A stretch of 64,000 nt of DNA from an uncultured Saprospiraceae bacterium (GTDB taxonomy: Bacteria > Bacteroidota > Bacteroidia > Chitinophagales > Saprospiraceae). The notes under the pieces were generated by a model that was given only the letters and a program-made list of their open reading frames with translations, did no database searches and was not told the origin of the DNA. Numbering within the stretch: the first letter of the stretch is position 1; every line of letters starts with the position of its first letter. Shown here one piece after another: positions 17,337-26,697 of this stretch. The position numbers and the translations under genes were made by a program. The stretch is taken from contig CAKZVK010000018.1 in NCBI GenBank assembly GCA_937921825.1, forward strand, positions 55,292 through 119,291, written 5' to 3'.

Positions 17337-17367
17337 TTTGAGAGTAGCTGACAATTACTTTATTTTG
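17337..17367 (+). promoter_or_regulatory. Candidate promoter of acpP
   Basis: TTTG at 17337-17340 and TATTTTG at 17361-17367 with a 20-bp spacer resemble the -33/-7 boxes of Bacteroidota promoters (the -7 box is one base short of TAnnTTTG). It lies 27 bp before the acpP start. Confidence 0.5.
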
Positions 17368-17394
17368 CGCCACTAAAATCAAAAAGTATTTATT

Positions 17395-17631
17395 ATGTCA
17401 AACATTTCAGACAAGGTAAAGCAGATCATCGTCGATAAGCTAGGAGTTGATGAATCAGAAATCACTAACGAAGCTAGTTTTACAAATGATCTAGGGGCTG
17501 ATTCCTTGGACACTGTAGAATTGATTATGGAGTTCGAAAAAGAATTCGATCTAGCGATTCCAGACGAAGAAGCAGAAAAAATAGGAACTGTCGGAGACGC
17601 GGTTACTTACCTAGAAAAAGCAAAAGCTTAA
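17395..17631 (+). CDS. acpP: Acyl carrier protein
   Basis: 78 residues, acidic, with the phosphopantetheine attachment motif [15 protein letters not shown] (Ser at about residue 41). It carries the growing acyl chain in type II fatty-acid synthesis. It stands before fabF as in most bacteria, but an intrinsic terminator separates the two. Confidence 0.97.
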   Translation: MSNISDKVKQIIVDKLGVDESEITNEASFTNDLGADSLDTVELIMEFEKEFDLAIPDEEAEKIGTVGDAVTYLEKAKA

Positions 17632-17654
17632 AGAAACGAATATTAAGTATGTAA

Positions 17655-17686
17655 AGTCCATTAGCTAAGGCTGATGGACTTTTTTT
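17655..17686 (+). terminator. Intrinsic terminator between acpP and fabF
   Basis: AGTCCATTAGC (17655-17665) pairs with GCTGATGGACT (17670-17680) around a TAAG tetraloop, with one T-G wobble, followed directly by six to seven T. Partial termination here would let acpP be made in excess over fabF and rnc. Confidence 0.8.
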
Positions 17687-17730
17687 ATATTCATGCTACT
17701 TAAAGCTGATACACTAACCATGCGATCAAT

Positions 17731-18969
17731 ATGAAAAGAGTAGTTGTTACAGGAGTTGGAGCTATAACTCCGATAGGCAATAATTATAAGGATTACAGCG
17801 AAAATTTATTCGCTGGAACAAGTGGTGCAGATCTCATTACCAAGTTTGATCCTGAACAATTCAAGACTAAAATCGCCTGCGAGCTAAAGAACTATGATCC
17901 CAAGGAGCATTTCGATAGAAAAGAACTTAAGAGATTAGACAGCTTCAGCCAGTATGCTCTTATCTGTGCCAAAGAGGCTATGGAAGACTCCGGATTAGAT
18001 GTAGAATCCGTAGACAAAACTAGAGCTGGTGTCATCTGGGCCAGTGGTATAGGAGGCTTTGAAACCATAGAACAGCAAGTAGAAAGTGCAACTCTAGCAG
18101 GTCAGCCTCGATATAGTCCCTTTCTGATCCCAAGATTAATTCTGGATATAGCTGCAGGTCATATTTCTATGCAGTATGGATTTAGAGGTCCTAATTACTC
18201 TACAGTCTCTGCCTGTGCATCCTCCACTCAGTCTATCTCTAATGCCTTTGACCTTATCAGGCTAGGAAGAGCAGATGTGGTAGTCACTGGTGGATCAGAA
18301 GCCTCTGTTACGAAAGCAGGAATAGGAGGATTCTCCGCAATGAAAGCTCTATCTACAAGAAATGAAGACCCTAAGAAAGCTTCCAGACCTTACTGTCTGA
18401 ATAGAGATGGTTTTGTACTAGGAGAGGGTGGTGCAGCTCTAATTCTAGAGGAGTACGAGGCTGCAAAGGCTAGAGGAGCAAAAATGTATGCAGAAATAGT
18501 AGGTTGTGCTTCCACAGCAGATGCTTATCATCTGACAGCGCCACATCCAGAAGGACTAGGCGCAATGGAAGCCATGCAAAATGCTATCAAAGATGCAGGT
18601 ATCTCTCGTGAAGATATTGACTATATCAATGTACATGGCACTTCTACACCTCTAGGAGATATCGCTGAGATCAAGGCCATTCAAAGAGTATTTGAGGATC
18701 ATATATACAAGCTAGCGATTAGTTCTACTAAGTCTATGACAGGGCACTTACTAGGTGCAGCTGGTGCAGCAGAAGCTGTCGCTTGTCTAGCGGCTATTCA
18801 ACATAACAGGATTCCGCCGACAATAAATCATGAAGCGCATGATCCACAATTCGACGAAAAGATTAACTTTACTCTTAACAAAGCTCAGGACAGAGAACTA
18901 AACTATGTACTGAGCAATACTTTTGGATTTGGAGGACATAATTCGACTGTTATATTTAAGAAAATATAG
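17731..18969 (+). CDS. fabF: Beta-ketoacyl-ACP synthase II
   Basis: 412 residues. The RVVVTGVGAITPIGN start, the nucleophile Cys in STVSACASSTQS (about residue 163), the two catalytic His in NVHGTSTPLGD and MTGHLLGAAGAAEA, and the C-terminal NTFGFGGHN are all family hallmarks. It condenses malonyl-ACP with acyl-ACP in fatty-acid elongation. It sits in the acpP-fabF-rnc order common in Bacteroidota. Confidence 0.97.
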   Translation: MKRVVVTGVGAITPIGNNYKDYSENLFAGTSGADLITKFDPEQFKTKIACELKNYDPKEHFDRKELKRLDSFSQYALICAKEAMEDSGLDVESVDKTRAGVIWASGIGGFETIEQQVESATLAGQPRYSPFLIPRLILDIAAGHISMQYGFRGPNYSTVSACASSTQSISNAFDLIRLGRADVVVTGGSEASVTKAGIGGFSAMKALSTRNEDPKKASRPYCLNRDGFVLGEGGAALILEEYEAAKARGAKMYAEIVGCASTADAYHLTAPHPEGLGAMEAMQNAIKDAGISREDIDYINVHGTSTPLGDIAEIKAIQRVFEDHIYKLAISSTKSMTGHLLGAAGAAEAVACLAAIQHNRIPPTINHEAHDPQFDEKINFTLNKAQDRELNYVLSNTFGFGGHNSTVIFKKI

Positions 18970-19012
18970 CCTAGTCTGGATATTTAGTCTACGGCTCTTT
19001 TAAATCCGAATT

Positions 19013-19738
19013 TTGGTAAGACGTTTCTATCACTATTACATTTCTCCAGAAAAAGACCTTGCTAAAAAGCTTAAGTCTGTATTAGGTTTCGTGCCTGATA
19101 ATATGAGACTCTTCAAGCTAGCATTCTTTCATAAGTCTATGAATAGCGCTGATACAGGCGTAAAGACCTATAATAATGAGCGACTAGAATACCTAGGAGA
19201 CTCAGTACTTTCTACTATAGTCGCAGAATATCTCTACAAAAAATACCCTGGAAGAAATGAGGGTTTCCTAACCAAGATGCGCTCCAAGATCGTCAAGCGT
19301 AAGACGCTGAATAAGGTGGCGGAAAGCATGGGCATAGATATGATCCTCACTAAGTACAGCCAAGGCAAGATGAGCTACTCTATGCTCGGCAATGCCTTTG
19401 AAGCAATGGTAGGGGCGATCTACATAGAATATGGCTATGAAAAGACACGAGACTACGTCATAGAAAAAATTCTAATGAAGTACCTCGATATGTATGAGCT
19501 AGAAACCAGTGATGACAACTATAAGAGTCAACTACTGGAATGGGGACAGAAGGAGGGGAGACTCATCTCATACAAGTTACTCAGTAAGTACAAGCACGAT
19601 AAAAGAGATAGATTCAAGATAGGGGTCTATCTAGATGGCGAAGAAGTTTCTATCGCCGATGATTATAATAAGAAGTCCGCTGAACAAATCGCCTCTAGTA
19701 ATGCTTTAAAGTCTTTAAACATTATCAGAAACACATAG
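19013..19738 (+). CDS. rnc: Ribonuclease III
   Basis: 241 residues. The endonuclease domain has the signature NERLEYLGDSVLSTIVAEYL (about 60-79) and the second acidic patch in GNAFEAMVGAIYIEYGY; a dsRNA-binding domain occupies about 165-240 (YKSQLLEWGQKEGRL, AEQIASSNALKSL). It cleaves double-stranded RNA, including rRNA precursors. The frame has no ATG before the catalytic domain: candidates are TTG at 19013, the ATT directly before it, or an ATC at 19004; an in-frame stop lies at 19001. I take the TTG. Confidence 0.94.
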   Translation: MVRRFYHYYISPEKDLAKKLKSVLGFVPDNMRLFKLAFFHKSMNSADTGVKTYNNERLEYLGDSVLSTIVAEYLYKKYPGRNEGFLTKMRSKIVKRKTLNKVAESMGIDMILTKYSQGKMSYSMLGNAFEAMVGAIYIEYGYEKTRDYVIEKILMKYLDMYELETSDDNYKSQLLEWGQKEGRLISYKLLSKYKHDKRDRFKIGVYLDGEEVSIADDYNKKSAEQIASSNALKSLNIIRNT

Positions 19739-20944
19739 ATGGATTCGGTTTCTCAGATTGTTCTGGGTGCTGCAGTTGGCGAAGCAGTATTAGGAAAGAG
19801 GTTAGGCAATAAAGCGATGTTCTGGGGAGCTGTGGGAGGCACTATTCCTGATCTAGATGTCATTACGAAACCCTTCATGTCAGAGGTAGAATCTCTGGCC
19901 TTCCATAGAGGTATTTCACATTCATTTTTCTTTGCCATCATTGCAGGTTTATTATTCGGCTGGTTGATCTATAGGTTGTACGAGAGCCCCTATAGTAAGC
20001 TCTTTCTAAAAGCCATACTCTCACTCTTTCTTTCATGTATTCCCATAAGTATAACCTACTTCTTATTCGGTAATGCATGGAATCCCTATATCGTATTTAT
20101 TGTCGCTATAATGGTGGCAGGAGGGCTCTTTAGCCTTATAAGAAAAAAGGAGGATGTGGCTGTAGATTTGGAGTCACAAGCCCCACTAAGATCTTGGCAG
20201 TGGATGTTTGTTCTGGCCTTTGGGACGCATGCACTATTGGATACCTTTACGATGTACGGAACACAGTTGTTGTTGCCCTTTAGTAACTATAGAGCGGCTA
20301 TTGCCTCTATCTCCGTAGCAGATCCAGTTTTCTATACCATCCCTTTTATCATCTTCCTTGTTATTACTTCGAGATACAAGAAGAACGATTCCCGAAGACA
20401 GTTTTGGAATTGGGTCGGCATAGGATTCAGTTGCACTTATTTGATGTTTACCCTCTGGAATAAACAACGTATCAATCAAGTCTTCGAAGCACAGATGGTG
20501 GAGCAAGGCATCCCTTACGATAGGTTTATAACTGGTCCTACCATATTCAATAACTTCTTGTGGGGGATGACGGCAGAAGGGCAAGACGCTTTCTATGTAG
20601 CGCAGTATTCTGTCTTTGATACCTCTCCTATAAAATTTAATAGAATAGAAAAACAACATCACTTACTGCCCAACTCCGAAGATGATTTTACAATCAAAAC
20701 TCTGAGATGGTTTAGTGATGACTTCTATAATGTGATCACCCGATCTGATGGCAAGCTGCAAGTTAACGATTTGCGTTATGGTACATTCAGGGGTAAGGGA
20801 GATGAAAATGATTTTATATTCAGATTCGTAGTAGAGGCCCAGCCAGATGGCAGTTACGAAATGGAAGCCACTAAGGGAGGACCCGACGATGATGTCGCCA
20901 ATGAAATCTTCGTCACCTTATGGAATAGAATTAAAGGTATCTAG
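19739..20944 (+). CDS. Membrane-bound metal-dependent hydrolase (YdjM-like, DUF457)
   Basis: 401 residues, starting at the base after the rnc stop. The N-terminus has the family's conserved pattern DSVSQIVLGAAVGEAVLG, GTIPDLDVI and AFHRGISHSFFF (His/Asp metal ligands), and GTHALLDTFTMYG is the second histidine motif. About six hydrophobic helices follow, then a soluble tail from about 270. The family is named for its predicted metal site; its substrate is not known. Tight coupling to rnc suggests co-expression. Confidence 0.85.
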   Translation: MDSVSQIVLGAAVGEAVLGKRLGNKAMFWGAVGGTIPDLDVITKPFMSEVESLAFHRGISHSFFFAIIAGLLFGWLIYRLYESPYSKLFLKAILSLFLSCIPISITYFLFGNAWNPYIVFIVAIMVAGGLFSLIRKKEDVAVDLESQAPLRSWQWMFVLAFGTHALLDTFTMYGTQLLLPFSNYRAAIASISVADPVFYTIPFIIFLVITSRYKKNDSRRQFWNWVGIGFSCTYLMFTLWNKQRINQVFEAQMVEQGIPYDRFITGPTIFNNFLWGMTAEGQDAFYVAQYSVFDTSPIKFNRIEKQHHLLPNSEDDFTIKTLRWFSDDFYNVITRSDGKLQVNDLRYGTFRGKGDENDFIFRFVVEAQPDGSYEMEATKGGPDDDVANEIFVTLWNRIKGI

Positions 20945-20953
20945 TCTCTTACG

Positions 20954-21856
20954 CTAAGAAACAGGTTGAAAAGCCTTAATCTCTTTGATACAAGCTTTCA
21001 ATGCATCGTAATTAGCAGAAGACATTTTGTGTAGAGGCAAGCGGACATGGTTCTTGCAGAAACCTAATATTTTCATTGCAGATTTTATACCTACAGGATT
21101 GCCTTCTACATAGAGCCACTTATGTAAATCATAGATTTCGAAGTTATGTGATCTGGCCTCTGAAAGCTTGCCGGCTCTGATGTATCTGGTCATCTCAGAG
21201 AAGTAGCCTGGGTAAGCATTGGCAATGACACTAATGACACCTTCCCCACCAGCTGCTATCATAGGGAGTGCTACCTCATCATCTCCTGAAGTTACTATAA
21301 ATCCCTCTGGTCTATTCTTTATGATTCGTGTAGCTTGAATAAGATCTCCTGAAGCTTCCTTGATCCCAATAAAATTCTTGCTGGCATTGGCTAATCTGAT
21401 CGTGGTGTCCCATTCCATGTTAGACTTCGTTCGTCCTGGTACATTGTAGAGCATGATAGGAACTGCAGATGCTTCTGCCATAGCCATATAGTGACTATAG
21501 ATGCCCTCTTGGTTTGGTTTTACATAGGAGGGGCTAGAAGATAGAATGCCGTCTATACCTTTGAAATTGTAGCCTTTTATTTTGCTGACAAGCTCTCTGG
21601 TATTATTACCTCCAAAATTTCCCGCAAGGATAGGCTTCCTCCCTCCATTGATATCGATTACAAAATCTAAGACTTCTCTTGCCTCCTTCTCATTGAGAGT
21701 AGCTGTCTCTCCAGTAGAGCCGAGAGGTACTAGATAATCAATGTCTTCATGAATTACATACTCTATGATTTTGCCATAGGCTTCAAAGTCTACAGTGAGG
21801 TCATCATTAAAAGGTGTAATCAGTGCGACACCTGTTCCTTCAAAATGTGTATACAT
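20954..21856 (-). CDS. dapA: 4-hydroxy-tetrahydrodipicolinate synthase
   Basis: 300 residues. GVALITPFNDD, LVPLGSTGETATLN (substrate Thr/Thr), VPIMLYNVPGRTKSNM (catalytic Tyr) and IGIKEASGD (Schiff-base Lys, about residue 166) are present. It condenses pyruvate with aspartate semialdehyde for lysine and diaminopimelate synthesis. It lies 10 bp downstream of accA and is probably in one transcript with it. Confidence 0.96.
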   Translation of the reverse strand: MYTHFEGTGVALITPFNDDLTVDFEAYGKIIEYVIHEDIDYLVPLGSTGETATLNEKEAREVLDFVIDINGGRKPILAGNFGGNNTRELVSKIKGYNFKGIDGILSSSPSYVKPNQEGIYSHYMAMAEASAVPIMLYNVPGRTKSNMEWDTTIRLANASKNFIGIKEASGDLIQATRIIKNRPEGFIVTSGDDEVALPMIAAGGEGVISVIANAYPGYFSEMTRYIRAGKLSEARSHNFEIYDLHKWLYVEGNPVGIKSAMKILGFCKNHVRLPLHKMSSANYDALKACIKEIKAFQPVS

Positions 21857-21866
21857 GGTTGGGAGC

Positions 21867-22820
21867 TTAGGTTTTTTTGAATCTACCCATCTTAGAATAC
21901 TTGTCTATTCGGGTTTTTATTCTTTTGTTAGGCGTCATATCCATCAGTGCAGCGACTTCTTTTTTCATGTGCGCTCTTAGGGTCTTTACCATTTTTTCAG
22001 GCTCTACATGAGCACCACCGAGAGGCTCTTTTATTATTTCGTCTATCAGGCCGAAGCCCAACATATCATCTGCGGTAAGCTTGAGTGCTTCTGCGGCTTG
22101 TTCTTTGTAGTCCCAACTTCTCCAAAGGATAGAGGAGCAAGATTCTGGAGATATCACAGAGTACCAAGTGTTCTCTAGCATGAATACTTTATCTCCCAGT
22201 CCGATACCTAGAGCTCCTCCTGAAGCTCCTTCTCCGATGATATAGCAAAGGATAGGGACCTTAAGCTGCGCCATTTCGAATAGGTTTCTAGCGATAGCTT
22301 CTGCCTGACCTCTCTCTTCTGCTTCTATACCTGGATAAGCACCAGGGGTATCTATAAAACAGATCACTGGAAAATTAAATTTCTCAGCAGTCTTCATCAG
22401 TCTTAACGCTTTTCTATACCCTTCAGGATTGGCCATGCCAAAATTCCTGTATTGTCTCATCTTGGTATTGACACCTTTTTGATGTCCGATGACGACTACG
22501 GATTGTTCTCCGAGTTTGGCGATACCACCGACGATAGCTTTGTCATCACCAAATTTTCTATCGCCATGCAGTTCTACGAAGCGCTTGAATATATTTTCTA
22601 TATAGTGAAGAGTATAGGGTCTTTCTGGATGTCTAGAAAGCTGTACTTTCTGCCAGCCGCTGAGGTCGGCATAGATCTCTTTGGTCTTAGATTTTATCTT
22701 GGAATCTAATTCTTTCAGTTTGTCAGAAACATCAATATCACCTTCTTCGGCGATTTGCTTTATTTTTTCTAGTTGCTCATAGAGCTTCTCTAGAGGACGT
22801 TCAAATTCTAAGAATACCAT
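21867..22820 (-). CDS. accA: Acetyl-CoA carboxylase carboxyltransferase subunit alpha
   Basis: 317 residues, the family length. [58 protein letters not shown] and [17 protein letters not shown] are typical AccA segments. With AccD it transfers CO2 from biotin to acetyl-CoA, giving malonyl-CoA for fatty-acid synthesis. Confidence 0.97.
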   Translation of the reverse strand: MVFLEFERPLEKLYEQLEKIKQIAEEGDIDVSDKLKELDSKIKSKTKEIYADLSGWQKVQLSRHPERPYTLHYIENIFKRFVELHGDRKFGDDKAIVGGIAKLGEQSVVVIGHQKGVNTKMRQYRNFGMANPEGYRKALRLMKTAEKFNFPVICFIDTPGAYPGIEAEERGQAEAIARNLFEMAQLKVPILCYIIGEGASGGALGIGLGDKVFMLENTWYSVISPESCSSILWRSWDYKEQAAEALKLTADDMLGFGLIDEIIKEPLGGAHVEPEKMVKTLRAHMKKEVAALMDMTPNKRIKTRIDKYSKMGRFKKT

Positions 22821-23192
22821 AATTAGTTTGTCAGCTTATGATAAAGGTAATAATCAAGGCATAGCCACTCGCTATATTTTGATAAAAATCAGGATGTAAT
22901 CAAAACATATTGATTCCTTACATAAGTATATCTCTAGCTATCAGGGATTTAGCAGCTAAGCAACTGATGCATTCATGCAAGATTATAGGCGTATGGGTCT
23001 ATAGTGCAGCATAAAGCCTTTCCACGGTATCTTCTCTATACAGCAGGCCTTTTAGCTCATATTAGGATGGATATCAGTCAATAATAGGTGGTTAATCCTC
23101 GTGGAGCTGTTACAAAAGGCTATTTCAGTACATAAATAGGTAAGCTATTAGCCAATCATCGCAACTTTTACTAATCAAAACAACTACACATT
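22821..23192. other. Intergenic region, nothing specific seen
   Basis: 372 bp between the divergent accA and lipoprotein genes. It should contain promoters for both, but I could not place a convincing one. No coding frame or repeat seen. Confidence 0.4.
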
Positions 23193-23999
23193 ATGAAACA
23201 ATTGATTGTCCTCTTTCTCTTGACTCTCACCTTTACTAGCTGCTATGACAACTTCAGAATCGGAGGTCTTGAAGAAGTACCTACTGAAGCTATAGATGCG
23301 GAGTCTGTACTCTTTGTAGACAGTGTCATGGACGAAAATGGTCCACTATCAGATGCAGTGGTCTCTGTATATGCTGACAATGTCCGCTACTCTGACCTGA
23401 CAGATTCAGATGGCCGATACAGTATCGAAGTCCCTGCTGATAAATTTCCTACCACTGGCTATATTTCTTTGAGTATCACAAAGGAAGCCTACCAGCCTCA
23501 TAACGAAACTTACAAAACACCTCTCGTAGCAGGTAGTACTTATGACTCAGGAACCTCAGGTATCCTCATGGCTCCTTGCCCAGATTGCTTGACGGTAGAT
23601 GAAAAATCTTCAGAGTTGATACATCTCGGCGATGACAGATATCAAGGAACTATAAATAGTCAATTCCAAAAAGCAACTGACGGTACCGAATACGAATTCC
23701 AATTAGAAGGTTCAGCAGGATATGGTGCCCTGAAATTAAGTTTCGAAGCTAAAGGCCTGCAACCTGATAGATTCGATATGAGAAGTTCTGTCCAGTTTAT
23801 TTCTGGGGCTGAAGTAGTCACAGAAACTGAACTCGATGTCAATGCTCCAGAAGATGGCAGCTTTGGTCTCTACGAACTAGAAGTGACTAATGCGAGCCCG
23901 ATTACAGCTCTAAAATTGATAACAAGAAACCACGGTACAGCAGGTTCTGATTATGATGATTGGGAATTCACCTGTCTCTACGTACAAGGTATTAAGTAG
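23193..23999 (+). CDS. Lipoprotein with carboxypeptidase-regulatory-like domain
   Basis: 268 residues. MKQLIVLFLLTLTFTSCYDN is a lipoprotein signal (Cys at about 17). Residues 45-110 (DENGPLSDAVVSVYADN, LTDSDGRYSIEVPADKFP) form a carboxypeptidase-D regulatory-like beta-sandwich, common in Bacteroidota surface lipoproteins. The C-terminal 130 residues look like another beta-sandwich (LYELEVTNASPITALKLITR). Substrate unknown. A terminator follows. Confidence 0.8.
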   Translation: MKQLIVLFLLTLTFTSCYDNFRIGGLEEVPTEAIDAESVLFVDSVMDENGPLSDAVVSVYADNVRYSDLTDSDGRYSIEVPADKFPTTGYISLSITKEAYQPHNETYKTPLVAGSTYDSGTSGILMAPCPDCLTVDEKSSELIHLGDDRYQGTINSQFQKATDGTEYEFQLEGSAGYGALKLSFEAKGLQPDRFDMRSSVQFISGAEVVTETELDVNAPEDGSFGLYELEVTNASPITALKLITRNHGTAGSDYDDWEFTCLYVQGIK

Positions 24000-24010
24000 T
24001 GTAATAATCG

Positions 24011-24045
24011 AAAAAGCAGTTCTGAGAAGGGCTGCTTTTTTTTTG
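24011..24045 (+). terminator. Intrinsic terminator of the lipoprotein gene
   Basis: AAAAAGCAG (24011-24019) pairs with CTGCTTTTT (24032-24040) around a 12-nt loop, followed by further T. It starts 11 bp after the stop codon. Confidence 0.75.
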
Positions 24046-24100
24046 TTGCACATGAAATTCTTTTGCGGGAAATTAATCCTATTTGTTGACCCTTAGTGGA

Positions 24101-24290
24101 CTCACCCCAGAAACTTTTGTAAAGTTTCTGACCCTGTCACGGGAGAGAGGATAGAAGTATGGATTCCAAATTAATCTGGTTTATTGTTTGGACTTTTTAC
24201 TTTTCAGAGAGAATATATTCACAAGGCTAGAGTAGCTCCCTTCTCTTCAAAAGAGAAGGGTTGGGGATGAGTTGAAAAAGTAAAGTAGTA
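24101..24290. repeat. REP-like intergenic element, copy 1
   Basis: Contains CTCACCCCAG with a perfect 10-bp hairpin (CAGAAACTTT-TGT-AAAGTTTCTG, 24108-24130), a CACGGGAGAGAGG segment, and at 24238-24260 a second perfect hairpin (CCCTTCTCTT-CAA-AAGAGAAGGG) followed by TTGGGGATGAGTTGAAA. A related copy lies about 230 bp downstream. The pattern resembles widespread repeats of the type CCTTCTC...GAGAAGG-TTGGGGATGAG. Confidence 0.75.
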
Positions 24291-24328
24291 CTAACTGGAA
24301 ATTCAAGTTAGCCAGGAAAAGGGGTCAA

Positions 24329-24520
24329 CTCACCCCAGAATCTTTTGTAAAATTTCTGATCCTGCCACGGGAGAGAGGGTAGAATTGAGGTGCTGTGAGT
24401 TTTGTAGTTTATTTATTATTACTCTTCTTATTCAAAGGAGAATTTTTAATAATAGGATTGCAGTAACTCCCTTCTCTTCGCAAGAGAAGGGCTGGGGCTG
24501 GGGATGAGTTGAAAGAGCTA
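24329..24520. repeat. REP-like intergenic element, copy 2
   Basis: Same order as copy 1, shifted by 228-231 bp: CTCACCCCAGAA at 24329, CACGGGAGAGAGGG at about 24366, and the hairpin CCCTTCTCTT-CGC-AAGAGAAGGG at 24469-24491 followed by CTGGGGCTGGGGATGAGTT. The hairpin loop differs from copy 1 but the stem is identical; the first hairpin has decayed. The spacer between the modules is not conserved. Confidence 0.75.
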
Positions 24521-24533
24521 GGGATGAGCCGAC

Positions 24534-25592
24534 TCAATCCACTCTCTCATAATCACTCGCCCGAAAACCTTTGTTGAATACTCCTAAAGAAACCTGCTCT
24601 TGGAAAGAGTCAGGGAAGTGTTCTATGCCTGGAAAGCCTAAGCGAATGTCTTTTCCATCATGAGGAATGTAGGCAGTCCCAAAAAGGTAATCCCACATAG
24701 AAAGTGTCAGTCCAAAATTAATACCGTATCTCCTGTCTTTGGGTAGTTCATAAGAGTGATGCCAGATATGCATTTCCGGACTATTGAATATATATTTCAT
24801 CACTGGTCCTACAAGGAAGTAACCGAGTAGTGCTGCAGCCACAATAGTGATACTACTTAGGAGTAGGGTAGGCTCTGTGACCAATGAGAATCCCAAAAGA
24901 TTCTGGCTCAGTACAATACCTATCAACCCTAGAACTATAGCTCCTGTGTAGCGATGATTAATCGATATGTTAGAGTGGTTATAATGTCCCCAGGCTAGAG
25001 TGAAAATATGGATGATAAAAAAGTCATGTAGACCAATACCCAAGAGTGCAAGAGGAATATATTCTAAAGTTCTATAGACCACATTCTCCATCCAATGGAA
25101 TCTAAGATGTGCCGCAAAACCCATTTCTTCTACAGAGTGGTGGACTTGATGGTACTGCCATAGCCAATCTGATTTATGCAATAATCTATGCACCCACCAT
25201 TGAATAAAGTCTCTGACAACAAACCCCGTCAGAAGAATCAACCAGATAGGCCATTCATTCATGGGGTTCATGGCCTGTAGATCAAAGCCACCTGACACTG
25301 CTTTAATACCATCATTAAAAAGATTGACGATAACACCAGAGGCGGCATTATAGATAACTAAGGAAAAAATAAAGAAGTTGAAAAACATATAGAAGCCATC
25401 CAGCCAGAAGTCCTTTCTAAGTATAGCTTGCTTTTTTCGCCATGGGATGATTACCTCTAGGGCAAAAAAGAATAGAGATACTGCTATCAACCAGTAGAAA
25501 TAATTCTTGAAAGAGGGATGAGAAATTTCATGCCACAGATAGCTGGCATATCCTTTATATCCGTTAATAAATATGTCTAGGTATTTTCCCAT
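24534..25592 (-). CDS. Sterol desaturase / fatty acid hydroxylase family protein
   Basis: 352 residues, integral membrane. The diiron histidine motifs are visible: HRLLH (135-139), HQVHH (148-152) and MHIWHHS near residue 275, with several hydrophobic helices before and between. Family members hydroxylate or desaturate lipids or small hydrophobic substrates using O2. The substrate here cannot be told. It stands alone; its 3' end reaches the REP-like region. Confidence 0.88.
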   Translation of the reverse strand: MGKYLDIFINGYKGYASYLWHEISHPSFKNYFYWLIAVSLFFFALEVIIPWRKKQAILRKDFWLDGFYMFFNFFIFSLVIYNAASGVIVNLFNDGIKAVSGGFDLQAMNPMNEWPIWLILLTGFVVRDFIQWWVHRLLHKSDWLWQYHQVHHSVEEMGFAAHLRFHWMENVVYRTLEYIPLALLGIGLHDFFIIHIFTLAWGHYNHSNISINHRYTGAIVLGLIGIVLSQNLLGFSLVTEPTLLLSSITIVAAALLGYFLVGPVMKYIFNSPEMHIWHHSYELPKDRRYGINFGLTLSMWDYLFGTAYIPHDGKDIRLGFPGIEHFPDSFQEQVSLGVFNKGFRASDYERVD

Positions 25593-25870
25593 TGTTTTAT
25601 TCTAATTGTCTACTATTGGGTCTATTGCATAAGACTCAGTATCCATAGTAACTCCTTTTTGGGTAATTTTGTTTCTGTACTTTGATTTGGATAGGTTGTT
25701 ATCATTATACAACTGTAATATCCGCCTAAAATCAACCAAATAGCTATTACCACGGCAATATTCAACAAAAGACATTAATAAATCTAGTGATTTAGGGCAT
25801 TTGGATTCAATAGTTTCTAATCTGCTCTGACTTGAATAGAATATCAGACAAAGCGACTGGTCTTATGGCA

Positions 25871-26581
25871 TTAGGAGTAAATTGATTTCAGCATATTATT
25901 GATAGCTTCTTCCATAGTTTTCTTGTTTCTATTTCTGTCCTCGACTATTAATGTATCAAGAACTTCTTTCTGCTTTTCTGAAGCTTTCAATAAGCTATTT
26001 TCTTGCCTCAATTGCTCAAACTCAAGAAGCATGTTATATACAGAAGGCGAGACAGATGCTTTTATCACCTCTTCATATTCTTGGCCTTGTATATAAAAGA
26101 GCCGTATTATATGATGTCTTCCATAATATTGAGACAGAGTCCCCGTCAGAAAGCAAATTCCTTTTTCTAGAATTTGAATTGGGATTTCTATTTCCTGACC
26201 ATCTGGTGTAAATGCCTTGGGCAAAATCGACTTATCGTTAATCAGGTAATTATCCTTTCGAAAAAGCAGGACGGTCCCTCTATTACAACTAAAGGATAAC
26301 TTGCCAAATTGATCTAAGTACTTATCAGTACTCATTTCATTATAATGGAAGAATTGTTCTCCTTCTTCTTTGACTAAAAATTCCAACTCCTTAGTTTCTA
26401 TATCTCTACGCCTAGCTAAGCCAGCTACAGGATTCATATAAAAATAAAATGGAGCGCCTGATCCAAAAGTCGGCAGATGCTTATACCAAGAATGTGCATC
26501 AGCAACGTAGTCTACAAAATTGGCTACCTGAGTAGGTGTAGGTCTTGTGCAAGAACTCCTAATTGTTTCTATGTAAGTCAT
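25871..26581 (-). CDS. Unknown protein next to the tRNA-Asp island
   Basis: 236 residues. I do not recognise the family. The N-terminal part is mixed alpha/beta (VANFVDYVADAHSWYKHLPT, PFYFYMNPVAGL); the C-terminal 60 residues are a predicted coiled coil (LLEFEQLRQENSLLKASEKQ). There is no signal peptide or membrane segment, so it is probably cytoplasmic. It sits alone between the desaturase gene and the truncated HEPN gene and may be cargo of an older island. Confidence 0.65.
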   Translation of the reverse strand: MTYIETIRSSCTRPTPTQVANFVDYVADAHSWYKHLPTFGSGAPFYFYMNPVAGLARRRDIETKELEFLVKEEGEQFFHYNEMSTDKYLDQFGKLSFSCNRGTVLLFRKDNYLINDKSILPKAFTPDGQEIEIPIQILEKGICFLTGTLSQYYGRHHIIRLFYIQGQEYEEVIKASVSPSVYNMLLEFEQLRQENSLLKASEKQKEVLDTLIVEDRNRNKKTMEEAINNMLKSIYS

Positions 26582-26697
26582 AACCGAACAAAATTTGCCT
26601 GATAATAATGGTTATTGTGCAGTATGGCTTCACGAATGAGTGGACGTTAGAAACAAAGGGTAGGTCATAAAATCTAATAGTGATACTTGATTACCCA

